64,000 nt of DNA from contig NC_016479.1 of NCBI RefSeq assembly GCF_000227115.2, forward strand, positions 1,858,686 to 1,922,685. The letters are read 5' to 3'. Source of the stretch: Naumovozyma dairenensis CBS 421 (lineage: Eukaryota; Ascomycota; Saccharomycetes; Saccharomycetales; Saccharomycetaceae). Made by a program: the position numbers and the translations under genes. Shown piece by piece: positions 42,115 to 53,000 of this stretch (the stretch's first letter is position 1; each line of letters begins with the position of its first letter). The notes beneath the pieces are model-generated. The model made no database searches and was not told the origin of the DNA. It saw only the letters and a list, made by a program, of their open reading frames with translations.

Positions 42115-42775
42115 TTAGTCAGTAGTGAAGTTCCATAATGGATCACCTAAATGATGAATCATTTCAACACCATGACCTTTATTAATTGATTTAATATCTT
42201 CTGTACTCATTAGTAATTTCCCAATTGCAAGAGCACTATCTTTATTTTCTGCAGTAATAACAACGATCGAATCCTTTTCAAACCCAGGAGCATCAGGTAA
42301 TTTGGCACCAGGGGAAGTCAACCCAGGACACATAATATTTGCACCTGATAAGACGAATTTAATGGCACCTCTATCGACTTGAACAGTTGGATAAGCTTCA
42401 GGAAATCTATGAACCAATCTTAAAGTTGGAATTAATTCATCGAATTTTTGGAAAAATAAAACTTCACCATCAACTGTATATAGTTGTATCTTATCTTCAC
42501 ATTTAATTAATTCAATTTGACTTTTCTTTGGTATTAATTCATCTATCACATCTTCCAATTTTGGATATTGAGAGGTCAATTTAGCCTTCAATGTTCTTTG
42601 AACGGAGGATTTCACTTTTGAACGTGAATGAATATCTTCTTTTGTGAATCTATTGATATTTTTGGTTTCTTATGTTAGTAGAATTGGCCTAAACACTTTG
42701 ACATGGTAGACATGCCTATATATATCAGTGGTGATAAAAGAAAGTAATATTGTTAGAGACATACTTTCTGAACAT
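42115..42775 (-). CDS. TMA20: Tma20 (MCT-1 type), ribosome-recycling factor, two exons
   Basis: Spliced gene: exon 1 is 42765-42775 (ATG TTC AGA AA) and exon 2 is 42115-42649; the joined frame gives 181 residues, the same length as S. cerevisiae Tma20 (YER007C-A), which also has an intron at this place. The protein begins MFRKFTKEDIHSRSKVKSS and has an N-terminal MCT-1/pre-PUA domain and a C-terminal PUA domain (about 92-170: AYPTVQVDRGAIKFVLSGANIMCPG). With Tma22 it removes 40S subunits and deacylated tRNA after termination. Reading exon 2 alone would start falsely at Met of MKSSVQ. Confidence 0.95.
42650..42764 (-). other. TMA20: Spliceosomal intron of TMA20 (115 bases)
   Basis: On the minus strand: 5' splice site GTATGT directly after exon 1 (42764-42759), branch site TACTAAC at 42680-42674, and 3' splice site TAG ending at 42650. 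The branch-to-acceptor distance is about 24 bases. All three signals match the yeast consensus exactly. Confidence 0.95.
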
Positions 42776-43280
42776 TATGCTTAGATGATTGAAACTGGTT
42801 TGATGATTCAACGAAGCAATAACTGAACGTTATGATGCCAGACTTTAAGAATTGTTAGCTTCAATTTTTCTCAAATATATCAACTGAAAAAAGATCTTAT
42901 GTAGAAATATTGTTAGTTCGAAATATTTTTCAGATGACGGGACAATCCCGCGAGTTTTCTCTAGGGGGGTTACGTAAAGTAAACTAACGTCAAGCAAGAA
43001 TTTACGTACAAATATGGGTAGTTAAAAGCTAAGCTTCAAACATAATTGGTGGCGCATCATCGTAGTAACTGTAAGAAGGAATCCACATTATGCTAATGTG
43101 ATACAGTTTTTTTCATGAGAATAAATGAGGAATAACATGATTTTTTCTCAAGCTTGTATTTCGTGTCCTCACAATAAATAATACAATTTTAAAAAAAATT
43201 AATAAAGATGTTATAAGTTCACTAATTCTCACAAGAACTAATGCTGTAGTTATTCATCCAAATGAGTGAATGAATGAATG
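42776..43280. other. Intergenic TMA20 promoter / U4 3' flank
   Basis: About 505 bases upstream of TMA20 and downstream of the U4 gene. It is AT-rich with several T tracts. I see no gene. A short string AATTGGTGGCG occurs at 43044-43054 and again at 43581-43591 on the far side of U4; meaning unknown. Confidence 0.45.
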
Positions 43281-43281
43281 A

Positions 43282-43444
43282 AAAGAGTCCAAAAATTCCC
43301 AACATCATCAAGGGAAGACTCAATATAAGCGAGCTTCCACAGGCGATGATGAGGAGCAGGTCTGGTTATAATTAAATTTCAACCAGCAAAAACACAATCT
43401 CGGACGAATCCTCACTGATATGTGTATTTCCCTTGCATAAGGAT
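43282..43444 (-). ncRNA. SNR14: U4 spliceosomal snRNA
   Basis: The minus strand from 43444 reads as yeast U4 snRNA. The 5' end ATCCTTATGC and the following GGGAAATAC form the U4/U6 stem II strand; ATATCAGTGAGG forms stem I; GATTCGTCCGAG lies in the 5' stem-loop that binds Snu13-Prp31. The middle (GCTGGTTGAAATTT ... AACCAGACC) and the Sm site AATTTTTGG (43289-43297 on the plus strand as CCAAAAATT) also match. Length about 163 bases, against 160 in S. cerevisiae. The 3' end is placed after the Sm site to within a few bases. Position between TMA20 and SEC3 matches S. cerevisiae chromosome V. Confidence 0.96.
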
Positions 43445-43851
43445 GGTCTCTTCAAAAATGAGAATTGTAAAGCAAAAACAAAGTGCGATAAGAAGGTATT
43501 ATTTCAGTAAACTTTGACTGTTCATGTGCTATTTATACTTTTCCGTAAGTTTCGAAGCTTTCCAAAAGAGAAAAAATATTAATTGGTGGCGTAAGAAATG
43601 ATCTTGGAGTCAGGGAGGGTAACGTACATTATTGTTTTTTTTTTCTTCAACGGAAAATACGGCGCTACTTTTTGAAAGACAATTTGGAAGAAATTGCTGT
43701 TCACTCAAATAACTGGCATATGAGAATATATAATCAACATCCGATTGTGTAGTGCTGATAAAACGTTATTTTTTTATTTCTAAAAACTATTAATAAAGGG
43801 TACCCACTTCTATATACTTTTTTGAACTAAATTGTATTGCCATTGCCACTA
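43445..43851. other. Intergenic SEC3 3' region / U4 promoter
   Basis: About 407 bases. The U4 promoter should be in the bases just above 43444 on the minus strand; A- and T-rich tracts are at 43635-43645 and 43766-43777. No frame of note. Confidence 0.45.
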
Positions 43852-46800
43852 TTATTTTTTGTACATTTCAAACGCTGTTATGATATCATTCTTTGTGAAA
43901 GGAACATTGATCGTCTTGTAATTTTTGTCAATTAATGTGTAAAGCTTCAAATATAGAGAAACAGTTTGTCCTTGTAGACATGACCATAATTTCTGACATA
44001 GTACTTCTCTAACAACTTCATTTTGACCGTTCGAAAAGTCATTAACCAAATGTTTATGTAATCTTCTCACCAACAGATTTATCTCTTGAGATGTATATGA
44101 TTTTAAAATCATCTCTAAATTGTGCTTGCTATATGCAGCCCAGGTTGATGGATTACTTCTCTGTTCAAAAGATTTTTCAATCACCCGCATCGCACCCATG
44201 ACAAATGATGTTAACTTGGGCATGGAATCACGTAATAAGTAATCAGCATATGCTTCCTTTTCAACATCAAAAATCTTTTTTGCATTCTGAACAGGAATCT
44301 CAAATATATTGGACATGCCCACATTCAACATAGTAAACATTTCAACAACCCAATCGCTATTCATCAGTAATTCAATGGATTCGTTTAAATCATCTGATTT
44401 TAATGTGGGGTTCTGTAATCCTAATGCGATTCCTGAACCATCATCACTCTTGGTCAAAAATTGTGTCAACGTAATAGTCAATCTACTACAAGATGACATC
44501 AAAATTTCAATGGATTCCAAAGACGTAGCATCCTCGACTTGAACAGCATCTTGAACAAAAGATACAGAATCATAAACGTTCTTAATGAAAATAGGCAAAT
44601 CGAGTACTGAGGGAGAAATGTCTCTATTAGAAGAGTTGACTGCTGATCTTTCCAAGTACACTAGTTGATCATCAACATATTCTAACCAGAATTGTCTTAT
44701 TTGTGTGTAAATCTTGTTCATTGCATCTATTAAAAACTCTAAATTAGACGATTGTAACCTTTTCATTTTTTCCTCTAGCAATATCATTAAAGATAATGCT
44801 AAACTTGGTTCATTTTTCAACGAATCCACGATAAATGATAAGAAATTGATCAAAATAGGTTGAAACACTTCAGAAACCATTTGTAATTTAGTTGTTGCTA
44901 TGTGTCTATCTGAATCCATCTTATCAATGTAATCTAATGCGATGATTCTTGTTGGATAATCATTATATTCTTTCACATAATGTTCGAAATCTAAAGTGGA
45001 TGAAATGTGGAAAAATTTATCAATAAAATTTTGATATATGATGCAATTTTGTTCTAAAATCTCTAAAGCATCCACTAATCCTGACAATAGTTTGGAGGAA
45101 AGGGGTTCAACGGGGACTAACTTCTTCGTTTCTTGATAGTTTTTCCAACTTCTTAGAAGCCTAGCTTCTCCTTGTTGATTATTACTTGATACTTTCCCTA
45201 TTTCCTCTTCAGGGTGATTCAATTGGAATAACATTTTTTCCCAAAGATTCAAGTACACGGTCTCAATACTTTTATTCCACAATTTAATAAGATCCTTGTA
45301 TGAAGCGATTGATGTCTCTTTACAAAATAAGACTATCGATGAAAATGCAAGCAACCTTGATAAAATGCTATTTAATTGATCAGTTGAAGTATCTCCGGTT
45401 TGCACACTTTCAAATTTCGTGCCAAATTCTTGAACGACTCTTTCTAAGAACAAGTCTTTAACCCTTTCATAATATTGACGCCTTTGCTTTAAAGCCTCCA
45501 TATCTCTTAAATTATAATCTTCTTCGCTTGATTCATTATCACCACTTATAGCCTTCAATGCCTTAGATAAGGAGTTTAATTGAATATCCATCCATGGTAG
45601 GTTTCTTTCTCTAATAGGGCATTTCAACAATTCTTTCAAAGTATCTTCATCTAACGAGACTGTGTTTAATAATTCTGATAAAGTATTCCATAAAAGTTTC
45701 TTATTAGCATATTCCACTTGTAATCCATTATCTTGATTTTCAACGTATTCAATATCTTCAGCAAAATTGTTCATTTCCATTAGGAACAACGTTAATGACG
45801 GGTTCATTTTATCACATTCTCTATTAACATTTGTAATGTACGGTTCAAGACTTGGACCCATTTTTTCTAAAGTTACAATACCTTTATTAAATGTATGTTG
45901 TGTTTCAGCGATTTTAAGGTCCAAATGTTCAATCAATTTGTCTGCATCTTCATCTAATTCCCAATTCATCCCCGTTAGAACTTCTAATAGAACATCATCA
46001 TCTACATCTACGTCCCATTTTTTTCTTTTCATCATAGGTGTTCCTGATTGTTCTTGTTCCATCGGTTGTAACTGCTGTTGTTGTTGTTGTTGGTCTTCTT
46101 CTTGAATCGTAGAAACTTCATGGTATCTATGTTGTTGTTGCTGGATGTCTTCAGGAGGCGTCAGATCCTGACTATAGCGAACTTCATCATTTCTTTCATA
46201 CGACATATCATTCGTGGTGTCCAATTCATCCTCCGGTAGTTTCACTTCCGGTATTGATTCATTTAGATCTACATCTTCTTGCTCTTCCTCTTCCTCTTCC
46301 TCTTCGCCTTTTTGTACTACCCCCTTATTGATATTCTTCGATCCCGTGTAATCATCAAGATATAAATCTAAAGGTTCCTCCTCTTCTTCATCTTGTGAAA
46401 TATCTAGTGGTTCGACATTTGCTATTTTTTTAAATCCAGCAACTTCAGAGGAAGAGTGCTTATATTCTTCCGTAAGAGCAGCATTCAGATTTTCTAAAGC
46501 GTTGCCATTCTTATTATTATTACTACTACTGACAGAATTGGCCTGTTGGGTGTCTACATGAGAGAGGTTTAAATCGCTCGCATTTCTTGTTGTTCCACTA
46601 TATTGATGATTTGGTGGGTTCTCCGCTGTGTACGTCCCAGTAGAATTTTGCTCACTACTATGAGTGCTCGAGGTTAAAGATGGGCTGGTAGTTTTCTTGG
46701 AAGTACCTGGTATTTGATAAGGAGATGATAATCCTGTTTCTTGATTTTTCTGATTTATTCCCATTGACTCGTTTGTGTTATAAATTGGAGACATAGACCC

Positions 46801-48003
46801 ACTTACGTAGGAGTAAGGATGTTGTTTTCTGTGTTGGTTAGAATCTGTGGTCTGTTCTTTAGGAGCATATTTTTTACTAACTTCATCTAAGGTTGATGTC
46901 GTAGAATAAGGTTGTTTATTTAAGGGAATCCTTGAAACTGGTGACGTTGCTGTGGGCATTGAGACCATTTGAATCCTGTCTTGACTTCTTCTGTATGGAT
47001 GCATATCTCTATCCTGTGTTTCTTCATTGTTATTCCTTGGGTCCATTTTCGGGTATGTGGGGGATAATATAGGGGTCTTCCTAGATCGTGGACTTGAACT
47101 TGTGATTGCAGTGGTGGTATCGATTGGTGGTAATGAGGGAGTCGGTATCTGTTGGTGTAACTTTGCAACCGGTGCTGATATCATAGGTGATGCTGAAGAA
47201 ATGGGACTAGTCATTCCTGAAGTTGGAGTCTGTTGCTGTCTAGTAATAACGGCTCTTTGATAACTTTTTTCATCTAGATAAAACATAGATAAATCCCAAT
47301 TAACCAATTGTGGGACCCGACCACTCAACATTTGCATATAAATTTTCACCAACGATTTAACGAAAACTGTCCTTTCCTTAGAGGAATTTGTTTCCCAATA
47401 GTATACTTTCCCCATAGTTAACAAGAACCCTTCTGGGACTTGCGTATCTCTCTCAATCTTGAGTAATTCTTTCAAATTCCATGTTCTTCCAATTTGGAAA
47501 GATCCATCTTGATTCTCACGAGCCTTATGCAATTGTACCTCGTTAGGTTTGTTGGCTTTACTACTTATAATCAATACCCTTTTCTTCTTATTTTCCAATC
47601 TAGGTTCTCCCGTTGGTCTTGAACTTGGGAATTTCGAATCTTCAATAATTCTCACATGTGTGATATATGAATTGGGTGCATTCCCAGTCTTTGGATCTGG
47701 TCTAGAGAAACAATAATTGATTATGGCTCTCCTATCCCTATCGTATTGTTCCGCTAAGAAGTTTGAACTTTGAGATGAATCAGAGGACCTTGACGTGGTT
47801 CTCTTATGACTAGGGTTAGAAGCCGATATTGGGGGTGCCACATTGGATCCACTGATCGACCGACCGTGTTGTTGATAACTTAATCTTTTAGAGTTACTGC
47901 TGTTAGATGCGGATCTCCTATGGAATATAGAGTTGGAGTTTTCATCTTGCGATGGTTCCCTGCTATGGGTTTTTTTCTTGAAAGGTGATTTAGCACGATG
48001 CAT
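43852..48003 (-). CDS. SEC3: Sec3, exocyst subunit
   Basis: A subunit of the exocyst that tethers secretory vesicles at the bud; Sec3 binds PI(4,5)P2, Cdc42 and Rho1. 1383 residues (1336 in S. cerevisiae). A basic, Ser-rich N terminus precedes a PH-like domain at roughly 80-250 (RRAIINYCFSR ... YITHVRIIEDSKFPSSRP ... ERTVFVKSLVKIYMQML). A long disordered region with Ser/Pro, Glu runs (EEEEEEEQED near 570) and a Gln run follows. The conserved helical Sec3 C-terminal domain fills about 675-1383. It starts divergently from NTF2, as in S. cerevisiae. Confidence 0.95.
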   Translation of the reverse strand: MHRAKSPFKKKTHSREPSQDENSNSIFHRRSASNSSNSKRLSYQQHGRSISGSNVAPPISASNPSHKRTTSRSSDSSQSSNFLAEQYDRDRRAIINYCFSRPDPKTGNAPNSYITHVRIIEDSKFPSSRPTGEPRLENKKKRVLIISSKANKPNEVQLHKARENQDGSFQIGRTWNLKELLKIERDTQVPEGFLLTMGKVYYWETNSSKERTVFVKSLVKIYMQMLSGRVPQLVNWDLSMFYLDEKSYQRAVITRQQQTPTSGMTSPISSASPMISAPVAKLHQQIPTPSLPPIDTTTAITSSSPRSRKTPILSPTYPKMDPRNNNEETQDRDMHPYRRSQDRIQMVSMPTATSPVSRIPLNKQPYSTTSTLDEVSKKYAPKEQTTDSNQHRKQHPYSYVSGSMSPIYNTNESMGINQKNQETGLSSPYQIPGTSKKTTSPSLTSSTHSSEQNSTGTYTAENPPNHQYSGTTRNASDLNLSHVDTQQANSVSSSNNNKNGNALENLNAALTEEYKHSSSEVAGFKKIANVEPLDISQDEEEEEPLDLYLDDYTGSKNINKGVVQKGEEEEEEEEQEDVDLNESIPEVKLPEDELDTTNDMSYERNDEVRYSQDLTPPEDIQQQQHRYHEVSTIQEEDQQQQQQQLQPMEQEQSGTPMMKRKKWDVDVDDDVLLEVLTGMNWELDEDADKLIEHLDLKIAETQHTFNKGIVTLEKMGPSLEPYITNVNRECDKMNPSLTLFLMEMNNFAEDIEYVENQDNGLQVEYANKKLLWNTLSELLNTVSLDEDTLKELLKCPIRERNLPWMDIQLNSLSKALKAISGDNESSEEDYNLRDMEALKQRRQYYERVKDLFLERVVQEFGTKFESVQTGDTSTDQLNSILSRLLAFSSIVLFCKETSIASYKDLIKLWNKSIETVYLNLWEKMLFQLNHPEEEIGKVSSNNQQGEARLLRSWKNYQETKKLVPVEPLSSKLLSGLVDALEILEQNCIIYQNFIDKFFHISSTLDFEHYVKEYNDYPTRIIALDYIDKMDSDRHIATTKLQMVSEVFQPILINFLSFIVDSLKNEPSLALSLMILLEEKMKRLQSSNLEFLIDAMNKIYTQIRQFWLEYVDDQLVYLERSAVNSSNRDISPSVLDLPIFIKNVYDSVSFVQDAVQVEDATSLESIEILMSSCSRLTITLTQFLTKSDDGSGIALGLQNPTLKSDDLNESIELLMNSDWVVEMFTMLNVGMSNIFEIPVQNAKKIFDVEKEAYADYLLRDSMPKLTSFVMGAMRVIEKSFEQRSNPSTWAAYSKHNLEMILKSYTSQEINLLVRRLHKHLVNDFSNGQNEVVREVLCQKLWSCLQGQTVSLYLKLYTLIDKNYKTINVPFTKNDIITAFEMYKK

Positions 48004-48391
48004 GATTAATTGTCAGCAGTAAAATGTGAGTCTGTATCAATCAATGTCGCTATCTTTGAACGATAAAGATGACTACCTTTATCGTGGACCTTTATAAAGG
48101 AATGACATTTTACTCTTGTAGTGTTTCTATATCACTTGTTTCTTCCTTACTGATTGTTTATATATCCCTATGTATCCGTTAGTAGCTCCACGGGTAAACA
48201 AAAGAACAGATTTTGAAAATTTTCGAAAATGAAAGTAATACCAAAGTAAATATACTAATACAAGTGATATTTCTATATATGAAATAGTAAAACGTATTTC
48301 AACTTGATTCTGGCGCTTTTATCTTCTAAAGTTTGCTTGTTAGGTGATCTCATCATAATATTACTATTTCAGCAGCTCACCTTATATTACA
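48004..48391. other. Divergent promoter region SEC3 / NTF2
   Basis: About 388 bases serving both genes. AAAATTTTCGAAAATG near 48216-48231 contains a short inverted repeat. No gene is seen. Confidence 0.5.
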
Positions 48392-48769
48392 ATGTCTTTG
48401 GATTTCAACGGTCTAGCCCAACAATTCACCGAATTCTATTACAACCAATTTGATACCGACAGAACTCAATTGGGTAACCTTTACAGAGAGCAATCCATGT
48501 TGACTTTCGAAACCAGTCAATTACAAGGTGCCAAGGACATCGTGGAAAAATTGGTCTCTTTGCCATTCCAAAAGGTCGCTCACAGAATCACCACTTTAGA
48601 TGCTCAACCGGCTTCTTCCAATGGTGATGTGCTAGTTATGATCACTGGGGACCTTTTGATCGATGATGAGCAAAACCCACAACGTTTCTCTCAAGTCTTC
48701 CACTTGATCCCAGAAGGTAACTCTTACTATGTCTTTAATGACATTTTCCGTTTGAATTACTCTGCTTAA
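48392..48769 (+). CDS. NTF2: Nuclear transport factor 2
   Basis: NTF2 carries Ran-GDP into the nucleus through FG nucleoporins. 125 residues, the same as S. cerevisiae. The single-domain alpha+beta cone is complete: [28 protein letters not shown], the central [41 protein letters not shown] and the end NDIFRLNY. Codon use is strongly biased, indicating high expression. Confidence 0.97.
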   Translation: MSLDFNGLAQQFTEFYYNQFDTDRTQLGNLYREQSMLTFETSQLQGAKDIVEKLVSLPFQKVAHRITTLDAQPASSNGDVLVMITGDLLIDDEQNPQRFSQVFHLIPEGNSYYVFNDIFRLNYSA

Positions 48770-49004
48770 GAAACAAAACAAAAGTAATCTAATCATCTTC
48801 AGCTAACTCCTTCTTTCATGGCAAATATATAGGTATACAATTTTGTACTTTATATCTGAGTAAATAGCTTAACTAAAGATAATAAACTAATCTATTAAAA
48901 AGTGCTTTTATACCTCTTTTTTTTCCATAAAAATATGTATAAACTTCTTTGAATATTATTATTTGAAAAGAGCAAAATCTATTAAGCTTTCTTTTTCCAT
49001 AACT

Positions 49005-49721
49005 TTAATCGAAATCTTTTAATATGGCTCTTCTTTCTACTTGGGCTTGTTTTGCTGGTTTACCTTTTCCGATATCGTCTGCGATCTTCTCGTCAACTTC
49101 ACAAGATAACTTGACATATTCAATGAACCTGTCAAAATCATCTATAACATACTTTGGTATATAGACAGCACCATTTTTATCACAAATCACATAGCCACTA
49201 GAAGATAATTCCATCGGCTTATTGTCAAAGTTCACAATTTTCAAAAGGCCATCCATTAAAATAGGCTTAAATCTACCGTTAGCACTGCAGGCACTCACCC
49301 CATAGCTAAACACAGGGAACTTCAAAGCAATATGCTCATCAACATCTCTAATCCTTCCAAAAACAATGGTACCATTACACCCTTGATACTGAGCTCTCTT
49401 AGACATCAATCCACCATAAATTGCCTCAGACATAGTTACATAAGGCGCATACTTCAATTGGAATTCCAAAGGGAATCCTAACATTAGAACACTCCCAGGT
49501 TTCAAATTATCAATATAATTTATAGCAGGGCGAGGATCATCAATGGGAACAAACAAGACGGTGCTGATCGGGCCAACTAGAGGTTCAGTGAAGGCTGACT
49601 GTCTTGTAAGGTTGGGGATGTAACTCCCTCCTTTTATCTTGTACAAGTTCAATAAGGCATCTGCTATATCGCATGTAGTAAACTCTTTTAACGTGTTGCA
49701 TATTTTTTCCTCGTCGTTCAT
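49005..49721 (-). CDS. RraA-like protein, HMG/CHA aldolase family (YER010C counterpart)
   Basis: A 238-residue member of the RraA-like fold, matching S. cerevisiae YER010C (234 residues), a trimeric protein with 4-hydroxy-4-methyl-2-oxoglutarate aldolase and oxaloacetate decarboxylase activity in vitro. Family blocks: TTCDIADAL near 14-22, GPISTVLFVP near 50, PGSVLMLGFP near 75, and the metal/substrate region with GCNGTIVFGRIRDVDE near 113-128 (G-x-x-R-D motif GRIRD). The in vivo role is unclear. It sits directly after NTF2, as in S. cerevisiae. Confidence 0.9.
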   Translation of the reverse strand: MNDEEKICNTLKEFTTCDIADALLNLYKIKGGSYIPNLTRQSAFTEPLVGPISTVLFVPIDDPRPAINYIDNLKPGSVLMLGFPLEFQLKYAPYVTMSEAIYGGLMSKRAQYQGCNGTIVFGRIRDVDEHIALKFPVFSYGVSACSANGRFKPILMDGLLKIVNFDNKPMELSSSGYVICDKNGAVYIPKYVIDDFDRFIEYVKLSCEVDEKIADDIGKGKPAKQAQVERRAILKDFD

Positions 49722-50096
49722 TTGTTTTATTTAGATATTTTATATATATAATAATAATCAATAGCGTTTACTTAAGATTGAATATATTAGATATGATAGT
49801 CTGGGCCATTGGGCCTGGTATTAAATTGAGTCCCTTCCTGATTTAAAGATGAAGATTCTCGATAATGTATTGCGATATAATTTCTCCGAATCGGAGCTAT
49901 GAGATACAGCCGCTCACAGGACCATATTTTTAAAGTTGCCACTATAAGTCCCAGCTAAAATATATATTATAATAATTAATCTATAATTTGTTTAATAGCT
50001 TATTATAACTCTATTCATATACATTCAGTTAGAACAGATCTACATAAAATAACAAAAATATACAAGTTCTTTCAAAATAACGCTTTTATCAATTTT
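49722..50096. other. Intergenic YER010C-like / PAN1
   Basis: About 375 AT-rich bases between two leftward genes. This is where S. cerevisiae chromosome V and chromosome IX gene order meet in this genome. No gene is seen. Confidence 0.5.
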
Positions 50097-53000
50097 TTAA
50101 AATGGTAGTGGTGGAGGTGGTGGAATAACTGATGGAGGAACTTCTGCAGCATTTTCTCCCTCATTATCGACTGAATCAACAGATTCAGGAATTGACAGAA
50201 CATCTGAATCTTCATTATCTAAGTCATGGCTTTCCTCAGTAGCAGGTTGGGCCGGTGTTGTTGATCCGTCCATATTTGGTAAAGGTGGTGGTGGTGGAAC
50301 GAAGTTAGAAGAGGTATTACCATCTGCAACAGCAGGAGTAACCTGTGGTAGGGGTGGGGCCATAAGCGTTGGTTTCTCAACAGTTTGGTCCAATTGGGGT
50401 TGTGGGATTGGTGGAGCTAATGGAACAGGTGCTCCTGAGGGGGATGTATCTCCCATGTTTGGTAAAGGTGGAGGAGGTGGAACAAAGTTGTTTCCTGTTT
50501 GAACTGGCACATTTGTTTCTTCTGCTGCCACAAGTGGTAATGGAGGTGCTATCGGAATGGGTGCGTTAGTTGTTGCAGCATCGACTACCGGAGGTACCAA
50601 CGGAATTGAAGAACTCATAGTAGGCGTTATTGATGGAGCTACAGGAACAGGAAGTACAGCATGTGAAGTTGGTTTATTAGCTTCTTTAGCACCATCGTCA
50701 TCAGAATCTGACCAACCATCGTCAGAATCTTCTTCCAATCCTCTTTGGATTCTACGTTGTTGTTCAGCAGCTTTCAAATCAAAAGATGAAGTAGTTGAAG
50801 TAGGTTCTGATTTGAAAAATGGGTTCATTTTCTTAGGTTCTGTGGTAACTTGTGCAGCAGCTTGAACAGGAACTGGTTGGCTCTTGTTCATAACTAGATT
50901 ATCAGTACTAGCTGTTGACGCTTGAGCTGCTATTGTGTCATGTCCATAATCATTTGTTTCAGATGCCAGTTCAGTTACTTGCTGCGGTGCTGCAACAGGA
51001 TGTTCAATTGTTTGCTTATTTTCATGTTCAATCTGTTGACGTAATTCAGCTAATCTTTTTTCTTTCTCTGCCTTTTTCTTTGATTTCAATTTATTTAATT
51101 CTTCCATTAAGCGTTTTTCTTCTTCTTCTTCATCATCACCATCACTTTCATCAATGTCCTTAGAAGCTTTAACAGCATCTTCATTTTCGAATGGAGTTGA
51201 ATACTTCGAAGGGGTTGCAGCAACTGGACCGTTATTCTCATTGATAGGTGGCTGAGTAGCGACATTAGAGGCTGCTTCACTTCCTGATCTTGATCTCGAT
51301 CTTGATGATCTATCTCTCTTAGCTAAACCGAATTTGGCTAATCTTTCTTTCATTTTCTTTTGGGCTTGCTCCTTTAAGCGATTAGCTCTTGCTTCAACAT
51401 CTTGAATTGCCCCTGGAACTGGAGCAGTACTAGTAGATTGTGAGTTCTCTAATGTAATTGCGCCTGTATTCAACTTGTAGATGAAATTACGAACCTCATC
51501 CTCAACACCGATACCGAATTCCCATTTTTCAAAATCTCTTGAAGAAGTGTCCACTGTGCGACCAGTAATGTTTGATTTCAATGAAGCGGAAAGATCAGAT
51601 ATAGAATCTCTAATATCGTTAATAATTTCTTTATTAGCTTCACTTTCGTTTTTAATCTTGGATAATTCCTCTTGATAAACTTCAGTTTCATCAGCAACCG
51701 GTTCCACAGGTTTACCAGTCAAAGCCGCCATTCTGGATTTCAATAATGCTCTACTCTTAGCTTTTTGTCTATCGCTATCTGTAATTTCACCATTTGGTCC
51801 TGTCCCAATTATAGATGGCGGATTTTTCAATTTAAACAATTGAATCTTGGCGGCACTGATGTCGTTGTCAATTTGAGAAATTTGTTCAAATAGCGATGGT
51901 AATTCGTTCACTAATGTTTCAAATCTGTTTCTTAGATCTTTTGGAATTGATGCGTTGGCTAATGTTGTTCCTTCAATTAACGATTTAATTTCCTCTTGTG
52001 TGGAATTGATACGGTCCATGTTCTCTGAAGCTGATAATTTTTCAGTAGATGGTGCTGGAGCTACCTTAGAAGCATAAGATGATTTGATAGGTTTTGCCTC
52101 CTTAGGTGGAGATGGTTTTGGTTCTGTTTTGGGAACAACGAATTCTTGTTTTGCTTGTGCTGGCGATTGTTGATCAGGAGATTCCGTTGAGTAAACAGTT
52201 CTACGATTTCTGAAACTTGGTAAAGTCTCTTCTTCATCATTATTTCTGTAACTTAATCCATTCATTCTTGTAGAAGGTAAAGAATCATTTTCATGGTCTG
52301 ACTTCAATTGATCCCTAACATTGTTCAAGATCTGAGTACTAGAAGGAACCAAGCTAGGAGGTAACCTATTTGGTAATTCATTACCGTTTAGTTTCCTATA
52401 GACTAGATGCATACCTAATGCAAATTCTTGCTTTGTTAATGTTCCTGAGTTATTGACGTCACATAGATTCCAAATATGTTCCAAATCGCTTCTATTCAAC
52501 CCAGATTTTCTAAAGATTTCGACAGCGGTAGATGAGACTAAATGACCACGTTTTTCAGTATCATAGGTTTCAAAAATCTTATAAAATAATGATTTTTCTT
52601 GATCACTGATTGCATCTTCAGTACTAACTTGATTTAACTTATTTGTGAAGTTAGATTGAGAATATATCTCATTATTACCGAACCCAGTCTTTTGAGCGGT
52701 CAATGGCATAGAAGTTGTGAAATTGGAAGGTGGCAAGTATCCAGTTCTTTGCTGTTGTAATCCAACGTTAAATTGTTGTAATGGTTGTTGTGGGGCTTGA
52801 TTGAACGACAACTGTGGTATTGTGGCGGCACCACCAGTCATTTGATTTTGTAGTGGCATTCCAAATGACGTTTGAGGAATCATACCTGTGTTTTGAGGTT
52901 GTAACATCCCTGTGTTTTGAGCCATTAAGCGACCACCAGTAGTTTGCATTGGCATACCGAAACTGGTTTGAGGCATGAACCCAGTAGATTGAGGATTCAA

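Noticed and set aside
42115..42615. TMA20 as a single-exon 166-residue gene starting at MKSSVQ
   Set aside because: Splice signals and the conserved N terminus show a two-exon gene of 181 residues.
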